Source: Mangrovivirga cuniculi (lineage in GTDB: Bacteria > Bacteroidota > Bacteroidia > Cytophagales > Cyclobacteriaceae). From it: a stretch of 64,000 nt of DNA. A model generated the notes under the pieces. The model did no database searches, was not told the origin of the DNA, and saw only the letters and a program-made list of their open reading frames with translations. Positions 27,732 to 35,815 of the stretch are shown one piece after another (within the stretch, counting starts at the first letter, position 1; each line of letters opens with the position of its first letter). A program made the translations under genes and the position numbers. The stretch lies in the NCBI RefSeq assembly GCF_005166025.1, contig NZ_CP028923.1:2730001-2794000 (forward strand), given 5' to 3'.

Positions 27732-28559
27732 ATGAAACATTATATTCTAAACATAAGGCTAATTGCGATCTTTTTCTTCGTTCAAACAGGGTTTATCGGA
27801 TTTTCGCAGGAAGATGCCGCTAAACCTGCAAGCTCTGAAGCCGAAGAACTTGCAAAGAAACTGGCTAACCCAATTGCTTCTCTAATTTCAGTTCCCTTTC
27901 AAAATAATACGGATTTTGGTATTGGAGAATTTGAAGGGACAAGAAATACATTGAATATCCAGCCTGTGGTACCCATTAAGCTATCTGAAAATTTAAATCT
28001 GATAACAAGATATATTTTCCCGGTTATTACTCAATATAATATAACCGAACCCGGTAGTAAGCAAAGTGGCTTAAGTGATGCGGTAGTATCTGCATTTTTC
28101 TCTCCCAGTAATTCAGAAAAGTTTACCTGGGGTGTTGGGCCTGTGTTTCTATTACCTATTGGGTCTAATGACTTTCTTACAACTGATCAATTTGGAGTGG
28201 GGCCAACTGCAGTCGCCCTTACCCAAACGAATGGATGGACCTTCGGAGGATTGATAAACCAGATATGGTCAGTATCCGGAGATGAAGATCGACAGGATGT
28301 CAGCCAGATGTTTTTTCAACCTTTTATCGTTTATAACTGGAAATCAGGATCCGGCATTGGAGCAAACATAGAGTGGACTCAAAACTGGGAAACCTCGGAA
28401 GGAACTATTTGGTTTAATCCTACTTTTAGTGCAGTTAGTGCCATGGGGAAACAAAAATTTCAATTGGTTATCGGCCCAAGATTCAACCTGGATGCACCTG
28501 ATGGAGCCAGAGCAGACCTTGGTGGAAGAGCAGTTCTTATCTTTCTTTTCCCTAAATAG
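27732..28559 (+). CDS. Outer-membrane transporter-like protein (MetA-pathway/phenol-degradation type)
   Basis: A 275-residue exported protein with signal peptide (to FSQ) and a small beta-barrel body. The segment LANPIASLISVPFQNN followed by NIQPVVPIKL is characteristic of proteins annotated as transporters of the Phenol_MetA_deg type (sometimes misnamed neuromedin U). It ends ...AVLIFLFPK. These are thought to form small channels for hydrophobic or aromatic compounds, though evidence is thin. It lies 71 bases after DUF3604 and 52 before the isomerase gene. It could admit the substrate of the sulfatase/DUF3604 pathway. Confidence 0.72.
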   Translation: MKHYILNIRLIAIFFFVQTGFIGFSQEDAAKPASSEAEELAKKLANPIASLISVPFQNNTDFGIGEFEGTRNTLNIQPVVPIKLSENLNLITRYIFPVITQYNITEPGSKQSGLSDAVVSAFFSPSNSEKFTWGVGPVFLLPIGSNDFLTTDQFGVGPTAVALTQTNGWTFGGLINQIWSVSGDEDRQDVSQMFFQPFIVYNWKSGSGIGANIEWTQNWETSEGTIWFNPTFSAVSAMGKQKFQLVIGPRFNLDAPDGARADLGGRAVLIFLFPK

Positions 28560-28611
28560 GAAACAAATAAACTAATTAATATTTTAATATCAATCAAACC
28601 AATTTGTATCT

Positions 28612-29484
28612 ATGAAGAAGCTTTTAAAAGAGCCATTTCTCCATTTCGTATTAATAGGGCTGCTTATATTTATGGTGTATTCATTAACCACTGACGAATA
28701 TGATTCTGATAAGGACATCATTATTGATGATAGTGATATCAGTCACCTGGTGTCTATCTGGGAATTACAATGGCAGCGCGAACCCACTACTGAAGAACTA
28801 ACCGGATTAATTAAGAAAACAGTTAAACAAGAGGTGATGTACCGGGAGGCATTAAAGATGAATCTCGACCATAACGACGAGATAATTAAAAGAAGACTGG
28901 CTCAGAAAATGGACTTTCTTACTAATGATGTTTCTGCCTTGGTTAATAAACCAAGTGATGAAGATCTTGAATCTTATTACAAAGAAAATTCAGGCCGGTA
29001 TCTTCGACCACATCAGTTTAGTTTTTACCAGGTATGTTTCACTTATGATAATCATTCAGACCCGGTGAATCAGGCTAAACTAATTTTAAATGACAATAGT
29101 GATCTTTCTCCCGAACAGTTTATGAAATTTGGTGACCCTCTTCCGTTCCCCTATTATTATGAGAGTATTTATGCCAATAAACTAAATTCGGAACTCGGTG
29201 GTAAAATAGCCGAATCACTTCAAGAGCTTCCGCTAAACCAATGGACCGGTCCTGTGGAATCCGGTTTTGGAACACATTTGATTTATTTAACCGACAGAAC
29301 AGAACCCAAACTACCCTCATTTGCTCAAATGAAAGATGTAATCAGGAGAGATTACGATTATGATATGGAAATAGAAAGCCGCAAGAAGATCTATGACAAT
29401 ATAAAATCTGGATATGAGCTTAAGCTGAAAGCTAATCTGGATAAAGAATTGAAAGATAAAATTATGTCGGAATTTGGGAGTTAA
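28612..29484 (+). CDS. Membrane-anchored parvulin-like peptidyl-prolyl isomerase
   Basis: A 290-residue protein. An N-terminal anchor (LHFVLIGLLIFMVYSL, about residues 10-26) is followed by a SurA-like helical domain and a rotamase region (about 120-265) with the parvulin-type end GPVESGFGTHLIYLTDR. Such isomerases fold exported or outer-membrane proteins. Its end nearly abuts the HupE/UreJ gene, so the two are co-translated. In this cluster it probably serves folding of the secreted enzymes or barrels. The rotamase domain is divergent, so catalytic activity is uncertain. Confidence 0.8.
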   Translation: MKKLLKEPFLHFVLIGLLIFMVYSLTTDEYDSDKDIIIDDSDISHLVSIWELQWQREPTTEELTGLIKKTVKQEVMYREALKMNLDHNDEIIKRRLAQKMDFLTNDVSALVNKPSDEDLESYYKENSGRYLRPHQFSFYQVCFTYDNHSDPVNQAKLILNDNSDLSPEQFMKFGDPLPFPYYYESIYANKLNSELGGKIAESLQELPLNQWTGPVESGFGTHLIYLTDRTEPKLPSFAQMKDVIRRDYDYDMEIESRKKIYDNIKSGYELKLKANLDKELKDKIMSEFGS

Positions 29485-29488
29485 TATA

Positions 29489-30487
29489 ATGATCAAAACA
29501 ATGAAAAATTTATTCTTTTTGTTGATCACGATGATATTACTGCCGCTTCACATCGCAGCCCATGAAATGAGACCGGCTTATCTTCATATCAAACAAGTTG
29601 ATGAAAATACTTATAATGTATTCTGGAAGATCCCCAGAAGAGGTGATATGGTTCTCCGGCTTCACCCTGTTTTTCCTGAATCAGATAACCTAAGAGAGCT
29701 AACCATCCCAAAAGTAATGGAGGGTGCCATGTTATATTCATATTCCCTTACTACCCAGTCACCGTTAGAAGGTCAGAATCTTACCATTGATGGTCTGCAA
29801 AAGACAATGATTGATGTATTAGTCAACGTTGATTATTTGAATGGAGAAAAAGTATCCTTCATGTTAAAACCGGATGAACCTGAAAAGGTCATCCCGGGTA
29901 GAATAAGTACTTTCCAGGTTATCAAAAGTTATACGGTACTTGGAGTAGAACATATTTGGTTTGGAATCGACCATTTACTATTCGTATTGGCACTTATTAT
30001 CATCACAAAAGGATTTAAAAAGATTGTTAAAACGATCACCGCTTTTACTATTGCCCATAGTATTACGTTGAGCATGGCTGTATTGGGCTTTGCCAATCTA
30101 CCGGGACCACCCGTTGAAGCAGTAATTGCGCTAAGTATTATTTTTCTGGCGGTTGAAATAGTAAAAAATATAAATGGCCAGGAAACGATCACCAGTAAAA
30201 AAACCTGGCTGGTTGCCTTTACATTTGGCCTGTTGCATGGCTTTGGATTTGCCGGAGCGCTGGCTGAAGTTGGTCTTCCTCAATCTGATATTCCCCTGGC
30301 ATTAGCTTTTTTCAATATCGGTGTTGAAATAGGACAGATTGCCTTCGTTGTGGTTGTGCTTGCAGTGATCAGAGGTTTAGCACTAAAAAAGGACTGGCCG
30401 GTTATCCTCAAAAAGGTACCAGCCTATGCAATCGGATCTATTGCCGCTTTCTGGACTATCGAACGAATTGCCGGTTTCTGGATTTAA
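29489..30487 (+). CDS. HupE/UreJ family membrane protein
   Basis: About 332 residues. A signal or first helix (LFFLLITMILLPLHIAA) is followed by a periplasmic beta domain (HEMRPAYLHI, about 25-145), then six or seven helices with the HupE/UreJ signature HIWFGIDH (the HX5DH pattern) and FTIAHSITL, plus LLHGFGFAGAL. HupE and UreJ transport Ni or Co for hydrogenase and urease; the larger two-domain form seen here has unknown cargo. I chose ATG 29489, just after the isomerase stop, over an in-frame TTG at 29474. No hydrogenase or urease is present, so a metal supply for the DUF3604 or sulfatase enzymes is a possible role. Confidence 0.82.
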   Translation: MIKTMKNLFFLLITMILLPLHIAAHEMRPAYLHIKQVDENTYNVFWKIPRRGDMVLRLHPVFPESDNLRELTIPKVMEGAMLYSYSLTTQSPLEGQNLTIDGLQKTMIDVLVNVDYLNGEKVSFMLKPDEPEKVIPGRISTFQVIKSYTVLGVEHIWFGIDHLLFVLALIIITKGFKKIVKTITAFTIAHSITLSMAVLGFANLPGPPVEAVIALSIIFLAVEIVKNINGQETITSKKTWLVAFTFGLLHGFGFAGALAEVGLPQSDIPLALAFFNIGVEIGQIAFVVVVLAVIRGLALKKDWPVILKKVPAYAIGSIAAFWTIERIAGFWI

Positions 30488-30516
30488 GAATAATTTTATG
30501 ACATCCATCTTTATAA

Positions 30517-31578
30517 ATGGTAAAATCAAAGTTACTTTACTTACTCTTAATCAGCTTTTTATGCTTGTTTAATCCCGATATAAATGCCCAGGAGAGGCCT
30601 GAGAAAGAAAAGAAATTCAGAATTATTGGTCTGCCGACAATTGATTATAATCGGTCTATCGGATTTAAGATCGGTGCAATGGGCATGGGATTTTTTGACA
30701 TGAGTGAAAAGGATACCCTCTCTCCCATCTCATCAGTTGGCGTTATGGGATTCTGGTCAACTAACAAATCCTGGATGACTTTGGCGTATACTCAGTTATT
30801 CTTTGCTCAAAATAAAATGAGAATTAAGGCTGCGGCGGGTTTAGTTGATTTCAATTTTCAATATTATGAAGATACTTTTTTTCCGGGAGGTGTATTCATT
30901 GATTTTAATACGGCATCAGATTTCGCTTACATGAATATCGGCTTCCGGTTAAGAGAAAATTTGTACTTCGGACCTCAGTTAATTTTTTCAAAAAGGGAAA
31001 CACTCTTTGATATTCCTGTAGATATCGAAAATGGAACACAATCTTTTAATGGAATTGGCGGAGTGCTGGAATGGGATAACCGTTCGAATGTATATAATTC
31101 GCATTATGGCTTATTTGCGAAGTTATCTACATTCAATTACCGCGACTGGCTGGGATCAGATGTGAAGTTCAACAATATCCAATTAGAAGTGAATAAATAT
31201 TTCCCGATAGACTCATTGCGAACAGTAGCTACCCGATTATACGGTTATTTTGCCGTTGGTGATGAAATACCTTTTGAAGGACAGCGAACGATTGGCAGAA
31301 CTGATATCCGAGGCTATACTCAGGGAGAATTCCGTGGAGAACAAAATATAGCTTTACAAGCAGAATACCGATGGACTTTTCATAACAAATGGGGAATGGT
31401 GGCTTTTACCGGAATGGCTATTTCACATGCACCGGATGGCTGGAGTCAGCTACTGCCGGGTGGTGGCGCCGGGTTGCGATATATGATGATCCCGGATAAG
31501 AGGATAAATGCCGGGATTGATCTGGCTGGAGGAGTCCGTGATTGGGGGATTTATTTCAGAATAACAGAGGCATTCTGA
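30517..31578 (+). CDS. BamA/TamA-like outer-membrane barrel without POTRA domains
   Basis: A 353-residue exported barrel. A signal peptide (to NAQ) is followed by about 16 predicted strands and the Omp85-type signature near the C-terminus: TIGRTDIRGYTQGEFRGEQ followed by LQAEYRW, where RGY-x-G is the lid-lock region of BamA-like barrels. The length leaves no room for POTRA domains, so it is a short surface-antigen-type member rather than a true assembly factor. Last plus-strand gene of the cluster; its stop codon lies inside a 16-bp inverted repeat. Possible role: secretion or uptake pore for the cluster. Confidence 0.78.
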   Translation: MVKSKLLYLLLISFLCLFNPDINAQERPEKEKKFRIIGLPTIDYNRSIGFKIGAMGMGFFDMSEKDTLSPISSVGVMGFWSTNKSWMTLAYTQLFFAQNKMRIKAAAGLVDFNFQYYEDTFFPGGVFIDFNTASDFAYMNIGFRLRENLYFGPQLIFSKRETLFDIPVDIENGTQSFNGIGGVLEWDNRSNVYNSHYGLFAKLSTFNYRDWLGSDVKFNNIQLEVNKYFPIDSLRTVATRLYGYFAVGDEIPFEGQRTIGRTDIRGYTQGEFRGEQNIALQAEYRWTFHNKWGMVAFTGMAISHAPDGWSQLLPGGGAGLRYMMIPDKRINAGIDLAGGVRDWGIYFRITEAF

Positions 31579-31607
31579 TTTCTAAAACTTTAATCAGAAT
31601 GCCTCTG
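31565..31607. terminator. 16-bp perfect hairpin at the convergent end of the cluster
   Basis: CAGAGGCATTCTGATT (31565-31580) and its exact complement AATCAGAATGCCTCTG (31592-31607), with an 11-base loop. The first arm contains the last codons and TGA of the BamA-like gene; the second lies just before the stop of the opposing DUF3604 gene (31625). It is probably a bidirectional terminator, although T-runs are weak on both strands. Confidence 0.65.
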
Positions 31608-31624
31608 CTATATCAAACTAAATA

Positions 31625-33481
31625 TTAATTAGAAGGCTCATACCATATAGGTGAACCCCATGCCCTTTCAACAATCTGTTTTGGAATACGATCGGGGAAA
31701 TCTACTCCTTCACGGATTTCATCATATAAATTCCACCTGGCAGTAGGCAATTGTAAAACTCTTATGTAATAATATGCATATTCATTCGGGTCAAAATCAG
31801 GATCAGTCCATACACCCATTAACTCCGCACTTCCTTTTTCTTTATTATACTCACCGGTTTCAAGATCTACAGGAGCATCTATCGGAGTTACGGATCCATC
31901 AGAATTCATTCTGTCTCCAGAAGCTACAACATTGTATACTTTATCTTTCATTTCACCATTTTCAACCCATCCCTTTATGATCTGAATTCTATCAAGTCCT
32001 GGTCCGATTGGGTCTTTTATTGCCCAAACCAAAATTTGAGGTGCAGATTCTCCATTATAATTTCCTCCCATCGGAACTCCATTTGCATATCCTGCTTCAA
32101 CTAGAGCATTATTTGATTCGTAGCTATCCTCATAGTCCTGACCGGCAAAAGCCCTGACTTTCATTCTTGGTCCACTGGTGGCAAAAGTCTCTTTGGCATA
32201 CATAGCATCCCAGATAGCCTCACGGGTATTGGATGTTGCCCACACACCTGTTATAGCTCCCGTACTCATGTCAGCTACAGTTAGCTCACCATCCATATCC
32301 CTGGTAGCCCTGTCTTCAGCGGTCTTATCTACTACCCCATGGCTACCTACCATATAATTATCTTCAGCTACATTGCTGGGGCTACCATTATGACTATCAG
32401 TACCACCAACGAAACCATATTTAAATGGGTTAGTCCCAAATTCCTCCTGATATTTTAATCCTCTGGTCAGACCATACCTTACAAAATCTTGCTTGGTAAA
32501 GATTCGATCATTGAATTTTTGTATAGAAACCGCATTTTCAAAATCTGCAAACTCATCATTTGGCCAGAACTTTGGAAATACCTCTGAATTACCTTTGATC
32601 TGCATCATTTCAATCAATGGTTCCATACTATTTCTTAATTCAACATATTCTCTAGTAATCGGATCTCCGCTTAGTGTTTGTTCAGCAAATTCCATTTGCT
32701 TTCCTTCATTTGAGTTATGCGGTACACAAAATACTCTCATTCCTTTATCACGCTGCTCCTGTAACCACTCCCAGAGTTTGATTGGATCGGGACTTTCATT
32801 AGAAGAAAAGGGTATTTCCGGAAGATTTGTATCTCTAAAGAATACATTTCTATGAAGATTCGCTTCATCTGGTGCAGCAGACCACTCATAGGCGTGAATG
32901 GTAGTGAAAGTTCCAGGATCGTAATGCTTTTCTGTTGCCTCGATATTTCGTTGCCAGGCTGATTTAATTGATTCTTCACCTTGGAAAAACGGTGGATGAG
33001 GACTTCCTCCCCCTGCTAATGCATCCAGAACATATTTTTTATAGAGGCCTAAAGCCTTTTGATAGTCTGTCGTTTCTCTGAATTCTTTGGCAACCGGATG
33101 ATCATACCCCGGGGCTCCGGAAGTTAGCAAAGACATCGATTCACCCATGAATTCTGAGTGGTCTGTCACCGCACACCAATCCAAAGGTCTTTTGATGCTG
33201 TGCATACTTCCATTTACCATGACTTCTTCGCCTTTGGCAAATCGATATGCTTCGTCCGGGGTGAGTCGGGTTCCAGCTATGAAAGCATCCATCGAAACAC
33301 CGGTATGCAAATGTGTTTCTCCAAAATAGGCTTCCTTTAATGGATTTTCTTCAACTTCTCTTGAAGTTTCAGTGTCTGTAGTCATTTCGGCATTCTGATC
33401 ATCAGAATCCTCATTAATATTACCACAACTCACCAATACCAAGATAAAGATTGTGTACAATAGGTATATTATTTTTTTCAT
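31625..33481 (-). CDS. DUF3604 lipoprotein, copy 2 (PHP-like motifs)
   Basis: A 618-residue lipoprotein (lipobox VLVSCG, C19), a diverged paralogue of the 632-residue DUF3604 protein at 25762, and convergent with the cluster. It keeps all four candidate metal motifs: FGETHLHTG (H57, H59), VTDHSEFMG (D107, H108, E110), CVPHNSNEG, and GGTDSHNGS. The C-terminal blocks RIQIIKGW, VWTDPDFDPNE and YYYIRVLQLPTARW are also shared. Keeping the same putative catalytic residues in both copies supports an enzymatic role. Upstream lies a 292-base gap holding an AT-rich hairpin. Substrate unknown. Confidence 0.85.
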   Translation of the reverse strand: MKKIIYLLYTIFILVLVSCGNINEDSDDQNAEMTTDTETSREVEENPLKEAYFGETHLHTGVSMDAFIAGTRLTPDEAYRFAKGEEVMVNGSMHSIKRPLDWCAVTDHSEFMGESMSLLTSGAPGYDHPVAKEFRETTDYQKALGLYKKYVLDALAGGGSPHPPFFQGEESIKSAWQRNIEATEKHYDPGTFTTIHAYEWSAAPDEANLHRNVFFRDTNLPEIPFSSNESPDPIKLWEWLQEQRDKGMRVFCVPHNSNEGKQMEFAEQTLSGDPITREYVELRNSMEPLIEMMQIKGNSEVFPKFWPNDEFADFENAVSIQKFNDRIFTKQDFVRYGLTRGLKYQEEFGTNPFKYGFVGGTDSHNGSPSNVAEDNYMVGSHGVVDKTAEDRATRDMDGELTVADMSTGAITGVWATSNTREAIWDAMYAKETFATSGPRMKVRAFAGQDYEDSYESNNALVEAGYANGVPMGGNYNGESAPQILVWAIKDPIGPGLDRIQIIKGWVENGEMKDKVYNVVASGDRMNSDGSVTPIDAPVDLETGEYNKEKGSAELMGVWTDPDFDPNEYAYYYIRVLQLPTARWNLYDEIREGVDFPDRIPKQIVERAWGSPIWYEPSN

Positions 33482-33561
33482 AATTAATTAAGAGGCGTTT
33501 TGCTTATATAATTTAAAAAAAATAATATTAATCACTGATTTAATATGATTTTTTTATAAAT

Positions 33562-33598
33562 ACTTATATATGAAAATTAATGATTTTCATATATAAGT
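33562..33598. repeat. 16-bp perfect AT-rich hairpin upstream of DUF3604 copy 2
   Basis: ACTTATATATGAAAAT (33562-33577) and ATTTTCATATATAAGT (33583-33598) with a 5-base loop. It lies 81 bases before the DUF3604 start and about 175 past the kinase stop. On the minus strand it is followed by A rather than T residues, so an operator or RNA structure is more likely than a terminator. Confidence 0.5.
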
Positions 33599-33773
33599 GA
33601 AGCTATTTACAACGGCTATAAATTTTCTTTTTATAAAAGCTATAATAAGAAATGCTAAACACCTATAATACTAACGGTATAGAATATATTAAGCATTTAA
33701 TCTCCGGCATGAATTCCTAAATAATTTACTGCAAGTTTTGGTTAACCTTACTGCAATAAAATTATTACTAAAA

Positions 33774-34679
33774 TCATTTTACAGCACCCATAATCAATTC
33801 AATATCTTCTTCTTTGTATGCAGGATTTGCACCAGGTTTAGAACAAACATAAGCACCCATGGCACTGGCAAAATCAAGTGCATTTTGTGGGGATTCTCCT
33901 TCGTAAATTTTAAAAACTAATGAACCTAAGAAAGAATCACCTGCTCCTACTGTATCAACTACCTCAATATCATAACCGGAATTATAATAGAACTCCCTAT
34001 CAGAATAAAATACAGCCCCTCTATCTCCCTTTGTTACACAGATCTTATCAATCCCGGAATATTGTGATATGCATTTCATGGCATCTTCAATCCCTTCAAA
34101 AGGCTGACCATAAACTAACTTAATGATCTCTTCTATCTCCTGATCATTGAATTTCACGAAATCTGCTTTATTGATAAGACCTAATAGATTTTCATTGGTA
34201 TAATAAGGTGCGCGAAGATTAATATCCAATACATTTAGAGCATTATTATCCAGCAGTTTTATAAGGGTTTCCCTGCTTATTTCATTTCTTGAAGCCAGAG
34301 AACCATAAATAAAAATGTCGCTGCTATCTACCACATTTCTTAAATCTTCGGAATACTGGATTTCATCCCAGGCAACAGGTTGATTTATTTTATATGTCGC
34401 AGTTTTATTGTCATCCAGGATGACATCAACCGTACTTGTGGGAAGTGTTGAATGCTTAAAAATTGATGAAGTATCAATTTTCTTTGCAATTTCATTTAAT
34501 AATAAATCCCCGTTTTTATCCTCTCCTACAGCGCTAATCAAGCTGACACTGGCACCAAGGTCATTCATTGTAAGGGCTACATTTAAAGGGCCCCCGCCTA
34601 TTTTTTTATCTTCATTAAAGACATCCCAAAGTATTTCTCCAAATGCAACAACATTAATTCCTGTCTTTTCCTCGTTCAT
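33774..34679 (-). CDS. PfkB-family carbohydrate kinase (fructokinase-like)
   Basis: About 301 residues of the ribokinase/PfkB fold. The N-terminal VAFGEILWDVF and IGGGPLNVALTMNDLG blocks resemble fructokinases, and the C-terminal signature VDTVGAGDSFLGSLVF holds the catalytic Asp and anion hole. The likely reaction is ATP-dependent phosphorylation of fructose or a related ketose or uronate intermediate in the cytoplasm. The start at 34679 (MNEEKTGINVV) fits the family; an in-frame ATG at 34721 adds 14 residues of basic sequence. It is near, but separated from, the hexuronate genes, so a link to 2-keto-3-deoxygluconate cannot be excluded. Confidence 0.85.
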   Translation of the reverse strand: MNEEKTGINVVAFGEILWDVFNEDKKIGGGPLNVALTMNDLGASVSLISAVGEDKNGDLLLNEIAKKIDTSSIFKHSTLPTSTVDVILDDNKTATYKINQPVAWDEIQYSEDLRNVVDSSDIFIYGSLASRNEISRETLIKLLDNNALNVLDINLRAPYYTNENLLGLINKADFVKFNDQEIEEIIKLVYGQPFEGIEDAMKCISQYSGIDKICVTKGDRGAVFYSDREFYYNSGYDIEVVDTVGAGDSFLGSLVFKIYEGESPQNALDFASAMGAYVCSKPGANPAYKEEDIELIMGAVK

Positions 34680-34858
34680 TTCAGTTTTTATTTTAACAAA
34701 AAATAAACGAATTCCTGCCAAAACAAAATTTAGTAAGATGTTTAAGGATCAATTTTTCTCATATTGTTTTCTGATTTGAATATCTCTCTGACTGTACCTA
34801 AAGTCACAATATAGAATAACTCAAATAGCTAAATTGATATCAAATAATATCATTAGCC

Positions 34859-35521
34859 ATGGAAAATACAGAATTAAACAAAGTAACGCAAATGCCCAGA
34901 ATTGGTGACCTTGCTCCGGATTTTGAGGCTATGACGACGAAAGGAATTATTAAGTTTTCTGAATATGCTAAAGATAATTGGGTTGTTTTATTTTCGCATC
35001 CAGCTGATTTCACCCCAGTATGTACAACGGAAATGAGTGGATTTGCTCAAAGAAAAGCTGAATTTGATAAATTAAATACCCGGTTAATCGGATTAAGTAT
35101 TGACAGCATTCATTCTCACCTTGCATGGGTCAATAATGTAAGGGAAAATACAGGAGTATATTTTGACTTCCCTATTATAGCCGATCTGGATATGAAAGTA
35201 TCTAAACTTTATGGTATGCTGCAGCCTAACGAGCATGAAACAGCCGCCGTAAGGGCAGTATTCTTCATTGATCCTGAAAGAAAGGTAAGATTAATCATGT
35301 ACTACCCTCTTAATGTTGGTAGAAATATGAATGAAATACTAAGGGTGTTAGAAGCATTACAGATTTCAGATAAACATAAAGTAGCCTTACCTCTCGATTG
35401 GCAAAAAGGTGATAAAGTGATTATACCACCACCAAAAACTCTCGAAGAAATGGATGAAAGACTGGCAGATGATTCAGTTGAGAAAACGGACTTCTACCTC
35501 GCTAAAAAAGAATTGGTCTAG
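34859..35521 (+). CDS. 1-Cys peroxiredoxin (Prx6/AhpC-like)
   Basis: A 220-residue cytoplasmic peroxiredoxin reducing H2O2 and organic hydroperoxides. The peroxidatic cysteine lies in HPADFTPVCTTEMSGFA (C55), with the Prx6-type extended C-terminal domain (DWQKGDKVIIPPP). No resolving cysteine is evident, which is the 1-Cys form. Length is typical. Monocistronic, with a strong terminator 20 bases downstream. No clear promoter box could be found in the 137 bases upstream. Confidence 0.92.
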   Translation: MENTELNKVTQMPRIGDLAPDFEAMTTKGIIKFSEYAKDNWVVLFSHPADFTPVCTTEMSGFAQRKAEFDKLNTRLIGLSIDSIHSHLAWVNNVRENTGVYFDFPIIADLDMKVSKLYGMLQPNEHETAAVRAVFFIDPERKVRLIMYYPLNVGRNMNEILRVLEALQISDKHKVALPLDWQKGDKVIIPPPKTLEEMDERLADDSVEKTDFYLAKKELV

Positions 35522-35540
35522 TCTTTTTTAGCTTAATGAT

Positions 35541-35569
35541 AAGTGGCGCTTAACCGGCGTCACTTTTTT
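35541..35569 (+). terminator. Terminator of the peroxiredoxin gene
   Basis: AAGTGGCGC paired with GCGTCACTT (9 bp, one G-U), a 7-base loop and a run of six T. Confidence 0.85.
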
Positions 35570-35581
35570 ATTTTCCTTGTT

Positions 35582-35752
35582 TCAGCTTTTTTTACTGATT
35601 TCAAACTCCTGAATTGCCCAAATAATGAGAATAAACCCAACCCCGGTCAAAGCAGGTGGGGCTATATCGTTTTTAACACCTAAATAGATCATTATTACGG
35701 CAATTATTAATAGCAAAATACTGATCAGGTTAATTTTGTTTTTCTTAGTCAT
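35582..35752 (-). CDS. 56-residue two-helix membrane protein
   Basis: A small open frame filling the gap after the peroxiredoxin terminator. It starts MTKKNKINLISILLLIIAV, has a second hydrophobic stretch (ALTGVGFILIIWAI) and ends EFEISKKS. Two helices flanked by Lys residues, with a short loop (YLGVKNDIAPP), make a plausible inner-membrane miniprotein. No family is recognised. It stops 12 bases from the terminator stem of the convergent gene. Support is the complete frame, its hydrophobic pattern and the lack of another gene here. Confidence 0.55.
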   Translation of the reverse strand: MTKKNKINLISILLLIIAVIMIYLGVKNDIAPPALTGVGFILIIWAIQEFEISKKS

Positions 35753-35815
35753 AAGCAACACATTTAAATAAATACTTTAACGATATTTGGCTTGACATAT
35801 AAAAAATAGAATTAA

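Noticed and set aside
33562-33598. Intrinsic terminator of the PfkB kinase gene
   Set aside because: On the minus strand the stem is followed by A-rich rather than T-rich sequence, and it lies about 175 bases past the stop.
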